Origin: Streptomyces fuscichromogenes
GTDB taxonomy: Bacteria; Actinomycetota; Actinomycetes; Streptomycetales; Streptomycetaceae
Direction: 5' to 3'
Assembly (NCBI RefSeq): GCF_014645815.1
Contig: NZ_BMML01000041.1
Span: forward strand, 12,661 to 67,328
Length of the DNA stretch: 54,668 bases
In this document: one piece after another, positions 22,725-32,510 of the stretch
How the letters are laid out: the number at the start of each line of letters is the position of its first letter
Position numbering within the stretch: the first letter of the stretch is position 1
Notes under the pieces: model-generated
Told to the model about the DNA's origin: nothing
The model's database searches: none
The model's input: the letters and a program-made list of their open reading frames with translations, nothing else
Program-made: the position numbers and the translations under genes

Positions 22725-24938
22725 TCAACGGTTCGCCGCCTCCGGAACCGACGTGGGCTCCGCCTCCACGGCAGGTGTACGGCTCAGGGCCGCACCCTCG
22801 ATGTCGACGCGGGGCAGCCACCGGGCGAGCCGGCCGGGCAGCCACCAGGCCCGCTTCCCCAGCAGCGCCATGACCGCCGGGACCAGCGCCATCCGCACCA
22901 CCAGGGCGTCGAACAGGACGGCGACGGCCAGGCTGAACCCGATCATCTTGATCAGCGCGAGGCCGGCGCCGACGAAGCCGGAGAACACGGCGATCATGAT
23001 GAGAGCGGCGGCGACCACGACCCGGGCGCTGTGCCGGAAGCCGGTGACGACGGCCTCGGCGGGGCGCTCGCCGTGGGTGTACGCCTCGCGCATCCGGGAG
23101 ACGAGGAACACCTCGTAGTCCATGGCCAGCCCGAAGACGATGCCCACCATCATGATCGGCATGGTGCTCATCACCGGCCCGGTCTGCTGCAGGCCGATCA
23201 GGTCGGCGAGCCAGCCCCACTGGAAGACCGCCACCACCGCGCCGAGCGCGGACAGCACGGAGAGCAGGAACCCGAGTGCGGCCTTGAGCGGGACCAGGAC
23301 GGACCGGAAGATCACCAGCAGGAGAAGGAAGGCAAGCCCGACCACGACGGCCAGGTACGGCACCAAGGCGCTCTGCATCTTGTCCGCCACGTCGATGTTG
23401 ATCGCCGTGGTACCCGAGACGAAGAACGTCGCCCCGGTCTCCGCGGTAGTCCTCGGCCGTTCGGCACGGATGGCGCGGACCAGGTCCTTGGTCTGCTCGG
23501 CGGTGGGTGCGGTGGCGGCGGTGGCGGTGAACAGCGCGGTGTCGCCGGCCGGGTCGAAGACGGGCGGGGTGACCGAGACGACGCCCCTGGTCTCGGAGAT
23601 CGTCCTGGCGACGGTCTTCGCGGCGCTCCTGGGGTTCTTCGCGCCCTTGGCGTCCACCACGATGGTGAAGGGGCCGTTGAAGCCGGGGCCGAAGCCGTGG
23701 GCGAGTTCGTCGTAGGCCCGTCGTTCGGTGGTGGCGGTGGACTTGGACTCGTCGCCGGGCATACCGAGCTGCAGGTCGAGGACGGGCAGCGCGACGACGC
23801 CGAGGCCGATCACGGAGGCGAGCAGCACGGGTATCGGACGACGCTGGACGAAGCGCGCCCAGCGGGTGCCGGCGTTGTCCTTGTCCCCGCTTCGGGCGGC
23901 CCGGCCCTTGCGCAGGCGCCGGGCCAGGACCGCGTCGGGCAGTATGCCCAGCAGGGCCGGAATCAGGGTGAGGGCCACCAGGACCGCGACCACGACGGCG
24001 CCGGCGGCGGACAGGCCCATCTTGGTGAGCGTCGGCACACCGACCACGGACAGACCGGCCAGGGCGATCACGACGGTGAGTCCGGCGAACACCACGGCGG
24101 AACCGGCAGTGCCGACGGCACGGCCCGCGGCCTCCTGCGGGTGGTGGCCCCGGTCGCGTTCCTCGCGGTAGCGGGAGACGACGAACAGGGCGTAGTCGAT
24201 ACCGACGGCCAGGCCCAGCATGGAGGCGAGGCTGCTGCTCGTGGTCGACAGCCCGAACGTCGAGCCGAGCGCCGTGATCGACACGGTGCTGATGCCCACG
24301 CCGAGGACGGCGGTGAGCAGCGGCAGCCCGGCCGCGGCCAGCGAACCGAAGGTCATCAGCAGCACCACGGCCGCGATGACGATGCCGATCAGCTCGCCGG
24401 AGCCGCCGGCGGCGACGGCATCGTCGGCCAGGACCGGACCGCCGACGTCCACCGTCAGCCCCGCGTGCCGGGCCACGTCGACGGCGCTTCGGAGACCGTC
24501 CTTGGTGGCGGTGGTGAGGTCCTTGGACGCGACCTCGTACGTGACGGTCGCGTAGGCGGTGGAAGCGTCCTTGTCGACCGTATGGGCCCGGAAGGGGCTC
24601 ACGGCGGCCTGGACCTGGCTGCTCTCGGCAGCCTCGGACACCACTTTCCCGATCACCGCCCGGTTGCTGGTCGAGGTCAGCTTCTCGCCGTCGGGTGCGA
24701 CGAAGACGATGCGCGCCGTCGCCTGGTCCGGGCTCTGCGAGGTACCGGGAAAACGCTTCTGCAACAGCTCGTAGGCGCGCTGCGACTCGATGCCCGGCAT
24801 GGAGCCGTTGTCGTCGGGCGGGGCGGCGGCCTGCGTCGAGGCGAAGCCGAGGGCGCCGAGCAGTACCACCCAGAGCAGGGCGACGTACCAGCGTCGACGG
24901 AAGGCCGTACGGCCTACGCGGTAGAGCAAAACAGCCAC
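22725..24938 (-). CDS. MMPL-family transporter, copy 2
   Basis: A 737-residue paralogue of the exporter at 18249, with the same 6+6 helix layout, outer domains (conserved MPGIESQRAYELLQKRFPG near residue 50) and Asp-Tyr repeats GIDYALFVVSRYREE and AMDYEVFLVSRMRE. GTG 24938 was chosen because it aligns with the ATG of copy 1 and has GGAG upstream; a GTG five codons earlier has no ribosome site. It is the first gene of the transporter-kinase-regulator group. Operator copy D lies about 150 bases upstream, between it and the divergent small membrane protein. Probable role: export of a lipid or toxic hydrophobic compound under control of its own two-component system. Confidence 0.92.
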   Translation of the reverse strand: MAVLLYRVGRTAFRRRWYVALLWVVLLGALGFASTQAAAPPDDNGSMPGIESQRAYELLQKRFPGTSQSPDQATARIVFVAPDGEKLTSTSNRAVIGKVVSEAAESSQVQAAVSPFRAHTVDKDASTAYATVTYEVASKDLTTATKDGLRSAVDVARHAGLTVDVGGPVLADDAVAAGGSGELIGIVIAAVVLLMTFGSLAAAGLPLLTAVLGVGISTVSITALGSTFGLSTTSSSLASMLGLAVGIDYALFVVSRYREERDRGHHPQEAAGRAVGTAGSAVVFAGLTVVIALAGLSVVGVPTLTKMGLSAAGAVVVAVLVALTLIPALLGILPDAVLARRLRKGRAARSGDKDNAGTRWARFVQRRPIPVLLASVIGLGVVALPVLDLQLGMPGDESKSTATTERRAYDELAHGFGPGFNGPFTIVVDAKGAKNPRSAAKTVARTISETRGVVSVTPPVFDPAGDTALFTATAATAPTAEQTKDLVRAIRAERPRTTAETGATFFVSGTTAINIDVADKMQSALVPYLAVVVGLAFLLLLVIFRSVLVPLKAALGFLLSVLSALGAVVAVFQWGWLADLIGLQQTGPVMSTMPIMMVGIVFGLAMDYEVFLVSRMREAYTHGERPAEAVVTGFRHSARVVVAAALIMIAVFSGFVGAGLALIKMIGFSLAVAVLFDALVVRMALVPAVMALLGKRAWWLPGRLARWLPRVDIEGAALSRTPAVEAEPTSVPEAANR

Positions 24939-25087
24939 GGAGCGGATCTCCACATTCGGATCGGGAACTCGTCCATGGTCCGAAGCCGAGGCCCTTGGCG
25001 TCGTCGTGCCAGTGCCGACAGCCCCTACTGAGATCGCCGACCGCTCCTACGGCATCCGCAGTACCTCGCGGCCGCGGTCGTCGTGGT

Positions 25088-25105
25088 GGTGTAGCGGTCT
25101 ACACC
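25088..25105. promoter_or_regulatory. Operator copy D (GGTGTAG-CGGT-CTACACC)
   Basis: Perfect arms in the divergent gap between the second MMPL gene and the small membrane protein at 25212. On the plus strand GGGAGTGGGGCCC starts nine bases later, as in copy A, and the distance to the downstream start (116 bases) is close to that of copy A (123). The main orientation is therefore towards the small protein; action on the MMPL side is possible. Confidence 0.8.
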
Positions 25106-25211
25106 CCGCTTCGGGGAGTGGGGCCCGTGGTTGTGGGGGCCGCTGGGACGGATCGTGGTGTGCGGGGCAGGAAAGCCCGGCACACAACGATCCGCCCGGA
25201 AGGAATCCGTC

Positions 25212-25640
<429 letters not shown>

Positions 25641-25689
25641 CCCGCCTCATCCCACCACGCCCACCCCGGTCCCAAGGGCGCGCTGGTCC

Positions 25690-25911
25690 GTGAAGGGCGA
25701 GATCGACCTCGGCGGCATGCTCCGCAGCGAACTGCCCCTGATCGCCTCCCAGGGCCACCCGACCGAGATCTTCGAGGTCACCCCCTGCCCGGCCGAGCAC
25801 AAGGACCGCTTCGCGAAGCTGTTCAGCCGCCGCGTTCCCTTCGAAGAGGCCGAACGCGCCCACGAGTCGGCCCGCACCCCTGGCGCGGCCGAGAAGATCG
25901 TGGTGACCTCA
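25690..25911 (+). pseudogene. Remnant resembling a zinc-type dehydrogenase C-terminus
   Basis: About 74 residues from GEIDLGGMLRSELPLIA to PGAAEKIVVTS, with AEHKDRFAKLFSRRVPFEEA in between. This pattern of a polar segment, a VPFEEAERA helix and a closing EKIVVT strand is how many medium-chain alcohol dehydrogenases end. No cofactor-binding or zinc-binding part is present, there is no ribosome site, and past 25911 the frame turns into low-complexity translation. Most likely a broken gene end. Family assignment is tentative. Confidence 0.35.
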
Positions 25912-25976
25912 CGGTTCCCGACGGCCTCGGCCTCACCGGGATTCCGCCCGGGTGTCGTGCCCCCCCCTGCGAAGGA

Positions 25977-26011
25977 GGTGCCTTCCCCTGGCTTCTGGCG
26001 GGAAAGGCACC
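25977..26011. terminator. Hairpin after the secreted Asp-box gene
   Basis: GGTGCCTTCCC pairs with GGGAAAGGCACC (one bulged base) across a 12-base loop. It lies about 50 bases past the stop of the minus-strand gene at 26063 and after the dehydrogenase remnant, so it could serve both strands. Confidence 0.6.
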
Positions 26012-26062
26012 CCGACGGCCGGCGGCGGCCTACGGCGGCCTACGTTCCCGGCTCCCTGCCGG

Positions 26063-27412
26063 TCAGGACCGGCGTCCGCCGTGGTAGGCGCTCAGCGGGA
26101 CCCGGCCCAGGATGCTGTCGAGTTCCCCGTTGCGACCGTCGGCCCAGGCGACGTAGGCGTACTTCCTGTCGAGGGTGATGGTCGACCAGCGGTCTCCGGG
26201 AGGGCCGTTGACCCCGGCGGGCTCGGTGGTCGCGTTGACCTGGAGCCGGTCGCTGAAGGTGCGGCCGTGGTCGAAGGAGACGACCGAGTACGTGTTCAGC
26301 TCGGTCGTGCGCCACATCACGCCCAGTTGCCCGCCCGGACCGAAGTCGAACCACGGGCGCTGTGCGTTGGGCGCCGCGATGACGGCGGGTCCGTTCCAGG
26401 ACTTGCCGGCGTTGTCGGTGACATAGACCTCCAGGTTGTCTCCCCGGGGAACCATGACGGCGAAACGGCCCTTGTGCGTGGGGTCGGCGGACACCCACGG
26501 CACCGGGTCGGCGGCCGCTCCCAACGCCGGTACCGGAACCAGGGCACCGGTGCCGTTGGGCACGGGGCTGCCCTGGCCGTCGGTGACCGGGAAGGTCTTC
26601 CAGGTGGCTCCGTCGTCGTGCGTGGTGTAGAAGGTCACCCTGCCGTCGTCGCCCTGTGCGGCGGAGGCGAGGATCCCGCCGTGGACGGCGATCTCCCGGC
26701 CGGGGTAACCGCAGGACGGGGGCAGGTCGGGGGTGATCTCGACGCAGGGCTGGGGACCGGGGATCGTCGCCGGGTCGGACCAGGTCTCGCCCTTGTCGTC
26801 GCTGACCGAGACGGCGCTGGGGTACTCGAAGGTCGTGTGCGAGGCGACCGCGTACACCTTGCCGGTGGCCTGGTCCACGCGGAGCTTGGGGGCACCGCCG
26901 AGGACCAGCGGGGTCTGCACGGGACCCGTCCATGTCCGTCCGCCGTCGACGGACTTGGACACGACGTTGTGGTTGGTGTACGTCGTGTACCGGTCGGGGC
27001 CGATCTGGTTGTCGGAAATGTAGAAGACACCCTCGGCGTCGCTCATGACCTCCGGCTCACCGCACTGCGGTCGGTCGCCCATCGGCCAGCCGGCCCGGTG
27101 CCAGGTCCTGCCCCGGTCGAAGGAGAAGGCCACGAAACAGGCCCCGACGGGCTCCAGACCCGGGCTGTCGGGGAACGTGGTGGCGGTGTAGACCAGGTTG
27201 TCGGGGTTCCTGGGGTTGACCGCGATGGTGGGCTGTCCTTCGCGGGTGTCGGGAAGGTTGGTGATGTCCTCTTCCAGGATCGACGCTCTCCCGGAGCCGT
27301 GCGGGTGGGATGAACCCGTCCCCGCGAAGGCCGCCGGAGCACCGGTGAGCAGGACGAAAGCGGACAACGCGGCTGCGGCTCTCACTCGCGGTAAACGTGC
27401 GAACAGCGTCAT
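26063..27412 (-). CDS. Secreted Asp-box (BNR) beta-propeller protein, sialidase-like
   Basis: A 449-residue protein from ATG 27412, with AGAGAGG about eight bases upstream. Residues 1-30 are a clear signal peptide ending near AFAG. At least five Asp-box-like turns are spread along the chain (SFDRGRTW, SVDGGRTW, SDDKGETW, DNAGKSW, SFDHGRTF), the mark of sialidase-type propellers. A full set of sialidase catalytic residues (arginine triad, Tyr-Glu pair) could not be assigned by eye, so it may be another exoglycosidase or a non-catalytic propeller. Two close cysteine pairs suit an exported protein. No operon partner. Confidence 0.75.
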   Translation of the reverse strand: MTLFARLPRVRAAAALSAFVLLTGAPAAFAGTGSSHPHGSGRASILEEDITNLPDTREGQPTIAVNPRNPDNLVYTATTFPDSPGLEPVGACFVAFSFDRGRTWHRAGWPMGDRPQCGEPEVMSDAEGVFYISDNQIGPDRYTTYTNHNVVSKSVDGGRTWTGPVQTPLVLGGAPKLRVDQATGKVYAVASHTTFEYPSAVSVSDDKGETWSDPATIPGPQPCVEITPDLPPSCGYPGREIAVHGGILASAAQGDDGRVTFYTTHDDGATWKTFPVTDGQGSPVPNGTGALVPVPALGAAADPVPWVSADPTHKGRFAVMVPRGDNLEVYVTDNAGKSWNGPAVIAAPNAQRPWFDFGPGGQLGVMWRTTELNTYSVVSFDHGRTFSDRLQVNATTEPAGVNGPPGDRWSTITLDRKYAYVAWADGRNGELDSILGRVPLSAYHGGRRS

Positions 27413-28220
27413 GGTGATCCTCTCTGATCTCCATTGGTGGGGGGCGACCGCCGGTGGGGACCCGTGGCGGCCGGACGGCACGGACTGCCCGGCGCCGGCA
27501 GACCGACCGGAGCGGCGGATGACGCCTCGTCCCTGCCGGAGGCCCCTCCGCGACATCGGCGGTGCGCCGACCGTGCCGTCGATCAACGAGAGTGGCAGTC
27601 ACGGCGAACGCGCTGCTTCGTGCAGACGCAGGCGCGGAACTCATACGTTCGTGGCATGGACACTGCGGCAGACGCAGACCGCACGGTCGACTTCCGCACG
27701 ATGCGCTCGCCCCAGGTCTGTGGTGCGGCAACAGCCGGTGGGTGGAATCCCCTGCCCTGCCCGCGACAGCTCGGCCATCGTCGGGCCGGCCGGCCCGTCC
27801 CACTCCCGTCCCAGGGGAAGCGCGTAGTGAGATGGCAGTACACGGAAGTCCGCAATGGCAGGACGCACCCATGTCGATCTGCTGTGAGTCCTGGAAGGCT
27901 CCGGTCCGGCCATCGCCCGGCGGCCCGGCGTCACCGGCACGACAACGGAGCGGCCCAGTGGCATCCGGTCGAGACCGCTGTGCTGCTCCCACCGCCGCGC
28001 ACCTGCTGACCTCAGCAGAGCCTGTGTGATCCGCTTCCCGTCGTTGAGGGGCCAGCCCTCCGCGCGCGGCTTTCTACTGGATCGCCCGCCCCTGGCCACC
28101 ATGGCCGGGGCGAGCAGCTCGACACGGTGACCGTCTCCCGCCGACCACCGCCGAGGACATGGTCACCTCAACGTCGGCCTTCCGTCGCAAGGTCCGCGAG
28201 CGCCCCCGCTGGCTCAGTCC
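27413..28220. other. 808-base region without a convincing gene
   Basis: Several frames over 100 codons are open, but their translations are Arg/Pro/Gly-rich, overlap one another and resemble nothing. Codon positions show no consistent GC pattern by eye. The left end must carry the promoter of the secreted Asp-box gene; the right end follows the symporter stop. It could be degraded coding DNA. Confidence 0.5.
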
Positions 28221-29858
28221 CTATCGCCGTGCATCAACAGCCTCGGGCCCGGCCTCCCGCCCCGTCAGGATTCTGTACCGCATGCGCTCAAAGCCGACTT
28301 CGGAGGCCGCTGGTGCGGTGATGCTGCCGAGCCACCCGAGGACGAACGCAGCAGGCACGGACACCAGTCCCGGGGTCTGGTACGGATACCAGTCGAAGCC
28401 CGCCTCCGGCCAGAGCGCGAACGGGGTTCCGGAGACGATGGGCGAGAAGGCCGTGAGAGCGGTGCACAGCACCAGCCCGCCGTAGACGGACCAGAGCAGT
28501 CCTCTGCGGTTGAACCGGCGCCAGAACAACGAGTAGATCAACACGGGGAACACGCATGAGGCTGCAACGCTGATCGAGAAGGCGATCAGGAACTCGGTGG
28601 GGTACCGGTGGATGGCCGCGGCAAGCGACAGACATACCGTGCACAGGACGATGGCGGCCACCCGCAGTGCCCGCACCTCCTCGGTGTCAGTGCGGCGGCG
28701 CCTGCCTCGTGCGAACACGTCGTGGGCGAAGGAGACGGAGGCGGCGAATGTCACGCTGGTCACGGTGGTGAGCACGGCAAGGAAGACGACACACGCCATG
28801 ACCGTGATGAGCACGACACGGCCCGCCGACCCGTCGCCGAGTACCTCCGAGGCCAGCAGGATCGGCGAGGCCTGCCCACCCGGGTCGACCGCGGTGAGGT
28901 TCGTGGCGCCCACAACGGCCACGGATGCAAAGCCCGTGGTGATCAGAAGGAGAATGAAGACACCCACCAACCCCGTGGCAATACTCATGGACCGCCGCGC
29001 CGCACGCCCGGATCGGGACGCGCCGACCCGCAGGATCAGATGAGGCATCACGGCCGTACCGAGGATGACGACGATGTGGTCGCAGAACGTGTTCAGCGAG
29101 CCGAGACCAGCCGTGTACGGCCAACCCCCAGGACGAAGGTAGCCGTTCGGGGCGCTGCTCTTGTCGACCGCAGCCGAGAGAAGGGCTCCGGGGTCCCAGT
29201 GGAACTTCCTGAGCGCCAGCCAGGTGACTGCGGCAAGTGTCCCGATGGTGAGCGGCACCTTCGCGACGTGCATGAAGCTGTTCCCCTTCAGGCCTGCCAC
29301 CGCGGCGAAGCAGGCGACGAGGCAGCCCATCAGTACGGTGCACAGCACCTCGGCCCCATCGGTTGGGGTGCCGATCAGGAGTGCTGCGCTGACGCCGGCG
29401 GCCCTCAGTTGGATCATCAGGATGGGGACGGTGATGGCCAGCGTCACCGCGGTCGCGGCGACTCGGGGCGCCCTGTCCGGGGCCCGCAGCGAGAAGATGT
29501 CGCCGAGCGTGTAGCCACCGCTGTTGCGCATCTTCTGCCCGAGAAGCAGCAGCACACCGAGCGCGATCAGACTGTCGAGGGCGAAAGTGAACCCGTCGTA
29601 GCCGAACAGAGCGATGGTCCCCGGGACCGTCAGCAGGGTGACGACCGAGATCTGCTCGCCGGCCATGGCGAATCCGTTGAAGACCGGGGATAGGGACCGG
29701 TCGGCGATGTAGAGCCTCTCCGGAGAGTCCTCCTCCGCCGTGGCGAGCGTGAAGAGCCACAGCAGACACAGCCCGATGAAGATGAGGAACGCGAAGATCA
29801 CTGGGCGTCTCGCACCCGAACCGATGGGGTCGACGATGCCCGAGCTGAGGATGTCCAT
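28221..29858 (-). CDS. Sodium:solute symporter, acetate/monocarboxylate type
   Basis: A 545-residue SSS-family transporter with about 13 membrane segments, the length of ActP/MctC acetate and pyruvate permeases. Typical traits are the first-loop ADRSLSPVFNGFAMAGEQISVVTLLTVPG stretch (about residues 52-80; the unwound sodium-binding helix) and GGYTLGDIFSLRAP. ATG 29858 follows the DUF485 gene directly; an in-frame GTG two codons earlier overlaps the preceding stop as GTGA, so translational coupling is likely either way. Uptake of a small carboxylate by sodium symport is expected. Confidence 0.87.
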   Translation of the reverse strand: MDILSSGIVDPIGSGARRPVIFAFLIFIGLCLLWLFTLATAEEDSPERLYIADRSLSPVFNGFAMAGEQISVVTLLTVPGTIALFGYDGFTFALDSLIALGVLLLLGQKMRNSGGYTLGDIFSLRAPDRAPRVAATAVTLAITVPILMIQLRAAGVSAALLIGTPTDGAEVLCTVLMGCLVACFAAVAGLKGNSFMHVAKVPLTIGTLAAVTWLALRKFHWDPGALLSAAVDKSSAPNGYLRPGGWPYTAGLGSLNTFCDHIVVILGTAVMPHLILRVGASRSGRAARRSMSIATGLVGVFILLLITTGFASVAVVGATNLTAVDPGGQASPILLASEVLGDGSAGRVVLITVMACVVFLAVLTTVTSVTFAASVSFAHDVFARGRRRRTDTEEVRALRVAAIVLCTVCLSLAAAIHRYPTEFLIAFSISVAASCVFPVLIYSLFWRRFNRRGLLWSVYGGLVLCTALTAFSPIVSGTPFALWPEAGFDWYPYQTPGLVSVPAAFVLGWLGSITAPAASEVGFERMRYRILTGREAGPEAVDARR

Positions 29859-29860
29859 GT

Positions 29861-30253
29861 TCACCGCGTCACCGCCGGGGAGCCGTTGCCGGTGCCGGTT
29901 CCCGACATCTCGGTCTGGTGCACACGCGCCGTCAGCGACATTTCGACGGGATCGAACACCCGCGTGCTCCGGTTCTCGTACCACCATGCGGTGGCGACGA
30001 AGAGTACGCATTGCAAGATGCCCCACACCAGGCCAAGTGTGAGCTTTCCGTACACTGCGACTGCGGGAACGTCGGTGAAGCAGGAGAGCACTATGCCGAC
30101 GACAAAGGGAACCAGGTTGACGGCGACAAAGGCCCGCTGAGCCCGGTGAACGGCCTCGCGCAAGTGGTCCACGCGAGTCCGCTGTTCGGCGTCGCGCGCG
30201 TCGCGCAGTGCCGATGGACGGCCAGGTGGATTCGGGGGGTACTGCGGGGGCAC
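29861..30253 (-). CDS. DUF485 small membrane partner of the symporter
   Basis: From GTG 30253, with GGAGG just upstream, the product is 130 residues: a Pro-rich N-terminus, a helical cytoplasmic part (RVDHLREAVHRAQRAF) and two membrane segments (about 45-65 and 80-102), the second containing LTLGLVWGILQCVLFVATAWWYE. This is the DUF485 pattern, encoded next to acetate-type SSS permeases in many actinobacteria and thought to assist them. The stop overlaps the start region of the symporter. Longer starts at 30358 or 30463 are open, but their extra residues look non-coding. Confidence 0.75.
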   Translation of the reverse strand: MPPQYPPNPPGRPSALRDARDAEQRTRVDHLREAVHRAQRAFVAVNLVPFVVGIVLSCFTDVPAVAVYGKLTLGLVWGILQCVLFVATAWWYENRSTRVFDPVEMSLTARVHQTEMSGTGTGNGSPAVTR

Positions 30254-30626
30254 GGAACCTCCGGGCAAGGCGGGAGCGGATGGCGGCACGCGAAGCCGGC
30301 AGGTGGCGCGCGCCGGCCGCTGCACCGCAGGCAGAACAGGACGCGCTACCGGAATCATTCGCCTTTCGGCACACAGGGTGCTGGGCCAGATCTCTGGCGA
30401 AGGATCGCGTGCGAACGACTGAGCACGGATCGCGCGCCCGAGGGTGCTCGCGAGGTCGTGCACACGCTCAAGCGGCTGTTGCCGTGGAGCGTCATGTCGT
30501 GATCAAGAGATTCATGGAACCAGTGATGTTCCGTCAACTCTCTGCATATGTGCGACATGTCACCGGCAAGCTCACAAACGAGCAGTCGCAGGTCGCAGGC
30601 GGTGTGAAAGCCCGGGATACAGCTGC
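30254..30626. other. Gap between DUF485 and P450 genes
   Basis: About 370 bases with somewhat lower GC content. Only short frames are present, none with a ribosome site or recognisable product. It presumably holds the promoter of the DUF485-symporter pair. Confidence 0.5.
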
Positions 30627-31889
30627 CTACGGCTGTTCTACCGCCACCTCCAGGGGTGCCCTGAAGGAGAGCAGGCCAAGCATCCGAGGTGCTGCGGCCT
30701 CGGCTGACAGACGAACGTCAGGGAGAGCGCGGGCTGCCGCGCGCAGGGCCAATGCCGCCTCCGTGCGCGCCAGAGACGCGCCGGGGCATCGGTGACGTCC
30801 CGCGCCGAAGGCCAGATGGTGGCGGACGTTCGCCCTGTTCGGGCACATCCGCTCCGCATCGGGGAAGACCTCCGGGTCGGAGCCACTGCCCAGCAGCATG
30901 AGCAGTATGTGTGCACCCGCGGGGAGTTCGTTCCCATCCACTTCGGTCGGCCGCGCGGTGACCCGGCGCCAGGTGGTCACCGGCGGCTCCCGTCGCAGAA
31001 CCTCCTCGACCCAGGCCTCGGCGAGCCCCGCCTCCGACGCCGTGCGCGGCCATATACCGGGCTCGACCAGCGCCCGGCGCAGAACGGTGGCGATGAGTTG
31101 CCCGGTCGTGGACTGGCCGGCGACGAAGACGAAGAAACACACGCCGACCGCGGTCTCGACGTCCAGGAGCGCACCGTCCGGCAGACGGTGGCGGCTCAGT
31201 GCCCCGATGAAGGAGTCAGAGGGGACCGGGCCGCTGCGTACGGTCTCGGTGAGCCACTGATGGAAGGCCACCACAAGCTCTGCCAACTCCAGTTGCCGCT
31301 CCGGCGCGGGTCTGCCCCAGAAGAGTTCCAGTGAAGCGTCGCTCCAACGAATCAGAGTGCTCGGGTCGAGGCCCCGGATACCGAGGAGTTCCATCAGTAC
31401 TCTGCACGGAAGGACCTGGGCGAACGAGGCGAACAGATCACAGCCGCCGGTGGCGGCCAGCTGTGACCCTACGTCAGCGAGCAATTCAGTGGCGATACGC
31501 TCAATCACCGGTACGGCATCAGCGACGCGCTGCGCGTTGAAAAACCTGGTGACCACTCTCCGCAGCCCGGGGTGAGTCGTGGTGCCGTTGTTGGCGAGCG
31601 CCAGGGGAAGCGTGAAGCCGGACCGGGCCAGAACCCGCAGTACAGCGATGGGCAGCGCGGTGACGGCGTGTTGGGCGTTGTCCGGGAGGAAGAGATCGGG
31701 TGCGAGGAGTACCCGCCGCACGTCCTCGTGGCGGCTCACCAGCCACATCCCGGTAACGGGGTCGTGGTGCACGGGAGACTCGGACCGCAGGAGGTCCAGC
31801 CAGGGATAAGGATCCCTGACAAAGCTGTCGCCGAACAGGTCGAGCAATCCGATCGGGCCACTGGTGTCGAGCCTTGCAGGGAAATTCAC
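30627..31889 (-). CDS. Cytochrome P450
   Basis: A 420-residue bacterial P450 read from GTG 31889. The heme loop FGAGRHRCPG puts the ligand at Cys368, the K-helix ExxR is Glu296 to Arg299, and the I-helix oxygen-activation motif is AGQSTTG (257-263). In most P450s that motif reads AGx-Glu/Asp-Thr-Thr; here the acidic residue is Ser260, which would alter proton delivery. The C-terminus after the heme loop is normal. No ferredoxin or reductase gene is adjacent. The substrate is unknown. The neighbours (transposase remnants on one side, transporter on the other) give no clear pathway. Confidence 0.9.
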   Translation of the reverse strand: MNFPARLDTSGPIGLLDLFGDSFVRDPYPWLDLLRSESPVHHDPVTGMWLVSRHEDVRRVLLAPDLFLPDNAQHAVTALPIAVLRVLARSGFTLPLALANNGTTTHPGLRRVVTRFFNAQRVADAVPVIERIATELLADVGSQLAATGGCDLFASFAQVLPCRVLMELLGIRGLDPSTLIRWSDASLELFWGRPAPERQLELAELVVAFHQWLTETVRSGPVPSDSFIGALSRHRLPDGALLDVETAVGVCFFVFVAGQSTTGQLIATVLRRALVEPGIWPRTASEAGLAEAWVEEVLRREPPVTTWRRVTARPTEVDGNELPAGAHILLMLLGSGSDPEVFPDAERMCPNRANVRHHLAFGAGRHRCPGASLARTEAALALRAAARALPDVRLSAEAAAPRMLGLLSFRAPLEVAVEQP

Positions 31890-32167
31890 GGCCGCACGCT
31901 AACACCATCCCGATCCGGCCCGGACCCTATGTGCGCTGCATCACTCGACCGCTTTCCGAATTGCGAGCCGATCTCCTTCATCGGTGGCCGGAAAGCCAGT
32001 AGTGCTTGGTCAGGTTCACTCGCCGGTGGCATGTCTCCTTGATTGCCCGTGCTGTTGAGCGGGTGCGCCGGCTGAGAAGCCGGCAGCGGTCCGGTGTCAT
32101 CTGGAGGACTTACAACGCCTGACACAATGAGGTGGATTGCCTCTGACTGCCGTGCCCGGAGCGGGAG

Positions 32168-32500
32168 TTGTGCGTTCGGTTCGGGTGGGATGGCCTGGAG
32201 CCGCCGCTGCCGCAGCGCGAACGGCGCTTGCGGTATCCCGGCCGCAAGGCGTTACCGGACCGGGAGGTGCTGTGCGGGATCCTGTACGTGCTGCACACCG
32301 GCATCCGGTGGGAGCACCTCCCGAAGGAGCGGGGCTTCAGCTCGGGCATGACCTGCCGGCGACGGCTGCGGGACTGGAACGAGGACGGCGTGCGGCACCC
32401 CGCTCGCCGTCCTGGCACCGGACTGGGCACCTACCTGTCCTTTCTCGGACTCGCAGCCGCTCTCTGCTGCTACAAACGGCTCCTCAAACCGACCATGTAG
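32168..32500 (+). pseudogene. IS5-family transposase remnant with internal deletion
   Basis: The N-terminal part reads RERRLRYPGRKALPDREVLC, then ILYVLHTGIRWEHLPKE and GFSSGMTCRRRLRDWNEDGV, the standard start of IS5-group transposases. It then jumps to TYLSFLGLAAALCCYKRLL, which looks like the extreme C-terminus of the same type. The whole catalytic DDE middle is missing, so the element is dead. A GC-rich hairpin (32067-32084, GAGA loop) lies upstream, but no clear terminal inverted repeat was found. Confidence 0.75.
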
Positions 32501-32510
32501 GACACAGTCT

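Noticed and set aside
24939..24953. GTG 24953 as the start of the second MMPL gene
   Set aside because: No ribosome site precedes it. GTG 24938 has GGAG upstream and aligns exactly with the start of the paralogue.
27434..28102. Several open frames of 90-190 codons on both strands
   Set aside because: They overlap each other, lack ribosome sites and give low-complexity translations; treated as non-coding.
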